7,089 bases of DNA, taken from assembly GCA_947470885.1 (NCBI GenBank), contig CANIXE010000116.1, positions 1 through 7,089 on the forward strand. The letters run 5' to 3'. This DNA comes from Planctomycetota bacterium (GTDB lineage Bacteria; Planctomycetota; UBA11346). The notes under the pieces were generated by a model. That model searched no databases and was not told where the DNA came from. It worked only from the letters and a program-made list of their open reading frames with translations. Positions 5,070 to 7,089 of this stretch are shown in pieces; the first letter of the stretch is position 1, and every line of letters begins with the position of its first letter. Made by a program: the position numbers and the translations under genes.

Positions 5070-6650
5070 ATGGCCGGTGCGGAAGCGGGACGGACGGGGC
5101 GTGATGCCGCCCCTGGGCGAGAGGCGCGGAATGGGCGGGATCGCCGCGAACGTCCGGCGTCCCAGCGTCCACGCAAACCCCGGCCTGGCAATCTCGGCGC
5201 GTGGCCCGAGCAGGTCACGGTGATCGGTCACAATACCCAGACGGTGGCGGTGGTCGGTCTGTTTGTCGGCGCCGATGTCCCGGTCCGGGTGTTCACTGCC
5301 AGTCCAGCCATTGAGGAAAGTTTGGCGCCCTACCCCGGGGTGACCGTGACTCAGGTCACTGATGACTACCGGGATGCGCCCCGGGATCTGCCGCCGCCAC
5401 CGTACTTCCTCACGGTCGATGCCCCCGCCGAGGCCGAGCACATCAAGGCCTGGTTGCCCCCGACCCGGGCCAAGTTCCTCGAACGGTCGGAGCATCGGGG
5501 CAGCCTGCCGATTCCCGGGTTTCTGCGCCTGGAAGGCACCCAACCCGAGGACCGGGCGGGGATCCGCCGCCGCCTGGCCAGCCTGGCGGACCTGGACCGC
5601 CTGTGCGCCTTGGTGCGCGGCGCAGAAAAGCCCCTGATCCTCCTCCACGGCGACCCGGATCCCGACGCCATCGGCGCCGCCCTGGGCTTGGCCGCCCTGT
5701 GGAAGGCGGCCGGCGTGGCCTGCGCCATCCGCTACACCGGCGAGGTCCATCGCTATCAGAACAAGCTGCTGATCCACTGGCTGCGCCGGCGACGGCCGAT
5801 CACCCGCCTGGAATCCGCCGAGGCGGAGGCCAGCGACCTGATCGCCGTGGTGGATGCCCAGCCGGGATTCTGGCGTACCGATCCGCCAACCGCCCGGGTG
5901 GTCATCGACCATCATCCCCGCCGGCCCGACACCCAGGCGGAATGGCTGGACCTGCGGGAGGACTACGGCTCCACCAGCACCATCGTCACCGAATACCTGC
6001 TGGATGCCGGGGTCGCCATTGATCGCCAGTTGGCCACAGCCCTGCTGTACGGCATCACCACCGACACCAATGACCTGAAGCGCCACACCCTGGGGGCGGA
6101 TATCGCGGCCTTCGAGGCCCTGCACCATCGGGCTGATCGGCGGTTTCTGGAGCGCCTGGAAAAAAGCCAGATCCCCCCGGCGTTGTTGGACTGGATCGGC
6201 TGGGGCATCAGCCACCGGGTGGTCCACCGGGATCTGGTGGTGGTCCACTTCGGCGTCGTGCCCACCCCGGATGTGCTGGTCCAGGTGGCGGACCTGCTGC
6301 TGTTGACCTACGGCGTGGCCTGGGTGGTCTGCGCCGGCATTGTCGAGGCCGGCCGGGCCGATGGGCGCAAGCTGGTGGTGGTGTTCCGGGGCGATGGCGT
6401 GGGCGTGGACGTGGGCAAGCGGGCCTCGGCAGCCTTCGCCCGTCTGGGCAGCGCCGGTGGCCACCGGACCATGGGCCGGGCCGAGGTCCCCCTGGACGAC
6501 CGGGACATCCCGGCCACCGCGGATCTGCTGGTGGATCATTTGTTCACCCGCATGTCCAGCGCCCGGAAGGGCCGCCTGGCGGACCGGCTGAAGGCCCATC
6601 TGGCGGACCAGCGGCCGGCGGATCCCGACGACTACGAGCTGGGGGCATGA
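5070..6650 (+). CDS. DHH/DHHA1 family phosphoesterase with degenerate Rossmann-like N-terminal domain
   Basis: A 526-residue protein. Residues 1-45 are an Arg/Gly-rich, probably disordered segment. Residues about 46-150 (VTVIGHNTQTVAVVGLF...) look like a degenerate nucleotide-binding fold of TrkA-N type without the GxGxxG loop. Residues about 185-345 are the DHH domain: HGDPDPDAIGAA (193-204), D262 in VVDAQP, D280-H281-H282 in VVIDHHP, and D332 in GITTDT. These supply the usual metal ligands. Residues about 385-475 are DHHA1, with GDGVGVDVGK and GGHRTMGRAEVP (463-474). The family (RecJ, NrnA, GdpP) hydrolyses phosphodiester bonds in short oligonucleotides, pAp, cyclic dinucleotides or single-stranded DNA. 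Size and motifs are closest to NrnA-like enzymes; the substrate is not determined. No Shine-Dalgarno precedes the ATG, and an in-frame GTG at 5220 is an alternative start. It overlaps the next gene by ATGA. Confidence 0.92.
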   Translation: MAGAEAGRTGRDAAPGREARNGRDRRERPASQRPRKPRPGNLGAWPEQVTVIGHNTQTVAVVGLFVGADVPVRVFTASPAIEESLAPYPGVTVTQVTDDYRDAPRDLPPPPYFLTVDAPAEAEHIKAWLPPTRAKFLERSEHRGSLPIPGFLRLEGTQPEDRAGIRRRLASLADLDRLCALVRGAEKPLILLHGDPDPDAIGAALGLAALWKAAGVACAIRYTGEVHRYQNKLLIHWLRRRRPITRLESAEAEASDLIAVVDAQPGFWRTDPPTARVVIDHHPRRPDTQAEWLDLREDYGSTSTIVTEYLLDAGVAIDRQLATALLYGITTDTNDLKRHTLGADIAAFEALHHRADRRFLERLEKSQIPPALLDWIGWGISHRVVHRDLVVVHFGVVPTPDVLVQVADLLLLTYGVAWVVCAGIVEAGRADGRKLVVVFRGDGVGVDVGKRASAAFARLGSAGGHRTMGRAEVPLDDRDIPATADLLVDHLFTRMSSARKGRLADRLKAHLADQRPADPDDYELGA

Positions 6651-6907
6651 GCTGGCTCCAGCCCTTTGTCGGCCAGCAGGTCGTCGCCGACTTGGATGCC
6701 GGCTACCTGGTGATCGGCACCCTCGTGGAGGTCGGCACCGATCATCTGGTGTTCGTCGACGCGGATCTCCACGACCACGCCGAGGCGAACTCCACCAAGG
6801 AGGTCTACACCCTGGAAACCCGGAAGATCGGCATCCGGGCCAACCGCCAGCGGGTGGCCGTGCCCCGCCACCGCCTGGTGGCCCTGAGCCGATTGGACGA
6901 CGTATGA
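6647..6907 (+). CDS. Small conserved protein, possible Sm-like beta-barrel (planctomycete type)
   Basis: An 86-residue protein with no signal or membrane segment. Strand-like alternation in FVGQQVVADL and GYLVIGTLVEVGTDHLVFVDADLHDH (19-44), then TKEVYTLETRKIGIRANRQRV (50-70) and VPRHRLVALSRLDDV (72-86), suggests a compact beta-barrel of the LSm/Sm-like kind. I recall close relatives with the D-A-D-L-H-D and GI.ANR.RV blocks as uncharacterised conserved proteins in Planctomycetota; I cannot verify this here. Its ATG overlaps the DHH stop as ATGA, so the two are almost certainly cotranslated. That pairing suggests it acts with the phosphoesterase, for example as an RNA-binding partner, but this is inference. 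The basic patch R64-ANR-QR is the best candidate for a nucleic-acid contact. Confidence 0.75.
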   Translation: MSWLQPFVGQQVVADLDAGYLVIGTLVEVGTDHLVFVDADLHDHAEANSTKEVYTLETRKIGIRANRQRVAVPRHRLVALSRLDDV

Positions 6908-7080
6908 ACCTGGAACACGCGATTGGAGCGCACCTGCGGCGTTGCTTCAATCCGCACCTGGCGCTGCCAAGCATCGGATTGAAGCGCCTTGCATCTGCGC
7001 ACCACGCGAGTTTCCAGAAACAGCCGTTGGGTGAAAACGCCAGCAACGAAAAGACCACGGGAAATCTGCGAGATCAATGA
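6904..7080 (+). CDS. Questionable 58-codon ORF at the end of the DHH operon
   Basis: An open frame starts MNLEHAIGAHLRRC, with its ATG overlapping the previous stop as ATGA, the same junction seen at every other gene boundary here. The previous gene's last codon is GTA, less usual in this G/C-ending context, which creates the ATG. Against it: the C-terminal two thirds show no domain, third-position G/C is lower than in the neighbours, and a large inverted repeat (6944-6985) lies inside the frame. It could be a small real gene, the intact start of a truncated gene, or chance. Confidence 0.27.
   Translation: MNLEHAIGAHLRRCFNPHLALPSIGLKRLASAHHASFQKQPLGENASNEKTTGNLRDQ
6944..6985. repeat. Large inverted repeat with nested hairpin (REP- or attachment-like)
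   Basis: GCTTCAATCCG (6944-6954) and CGGATTGAAGC (6975-6985) are perfect 11-bp inverted arms. The 20-nt loop contains a second inverted repeat, TGGC (6959-6962) and GCCA (6966-6969), so the strand can fold as a two-tier hairpin. In a minus-strand transcript the inner stem extends to about 6 bp with one G-U pair. No T run follows, so it is not a standard intrinsic terminator. It lies about 40 nt after the last confident gene of the operon. Confidence 0.6.
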
Positions 7081-7089
7081 ACATGCAAC

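Noticed and set aside
6975..7000. GGATTGAAGC resembling the end of a type I CRISPR repeat
   Set aside because: Only an inverted copy is present, with no direct repeats or spacers in the window.
5019..7058. Very long open minus-strand frame opposite the DHH operon (continuous with the Trm112-like gene)
   Set aside because: It is antisense to a gene with complete DHH/DHHA1 motifs. Its translation is low-complexity (G, P, H, Q, R-rich), typical of the reverse strand of GC-rich genes. Only the last 85 codons are real.

Overview
The window looks like a bacterial chromosome segment, most probably from a member of Planctomycetota. That assignment is an inference. It rests on a pseudopilin whose mature region reads like the planctomycete prepilin families, on a small beta-rich protein with a D-A-D-L-H-D motif that I recall as conserved in planctomycetes, and on a soluble kinase plus receiver/HATPase pair of a type common there. 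Positions 2655-6907 are GC-rich with strong G/C third-position bias. Positions 1-1550 are visibly more AT-rich and carry transposase debris, so that end looks like acquired or decaying accessory DNA.

Layout, left to right. (1) 464-1, minus: the start of an unrecognised multi-pass membrane protein that runs off the window edge. (2) About 1450-446, minus: a REP-associated (IS200-like, Y1/HUH) transposase pseudogene, readable only by joining three frames at two homopolymer runs. The stretch 1466-1548 holds only AT-rich spacer. (3) 2364-1609, minus: a type IV pilin-like / type II pseudopilin gene with a clear intrinsic terminator (1585-1549), a good ribosome binding site and a strong candidate sigma-54 promoter (2416-2400). 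(4) 5018-2655, minus: a four-gene operon in the order Trm112/UPF0434-like protein, LigD-phosphoesterase-like small protein, soluble histidine kinase, receiver-HATPase response regulator. Every junction is a 4-nt ATGA or GTGA overlap. (5) 5070-6907, plus, divergent from the previous operon: a DHH/DHHA1 phosphoesterase with an unusual N-terminal domain, overlapping by ATGA a small conserved protein of possible Sm-like fold. A questionable 58-codon ORF overlapping a large inverted repeat follows.

How the genes may work together. The kinase (H49) and the response regulator (D71) are almost certainly cognate. The regulator's output is an RsbW/SpoIIAB-type ATPase domain, not a DNA-binding domain, so the output is probably protein-protein or serine-kinase signalling. 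The DHH phosphoesterase and its partner suggest a small-oligonucleotide or cyclic-dinucleotide turnover unit. The pilin is a stand-alone transcription unit. Its promoter implies control by RpoN and an enhancer-binding protein encoded elsewhere. No CRISPR array, tRNA, rRNA or intact mobile element was seen.
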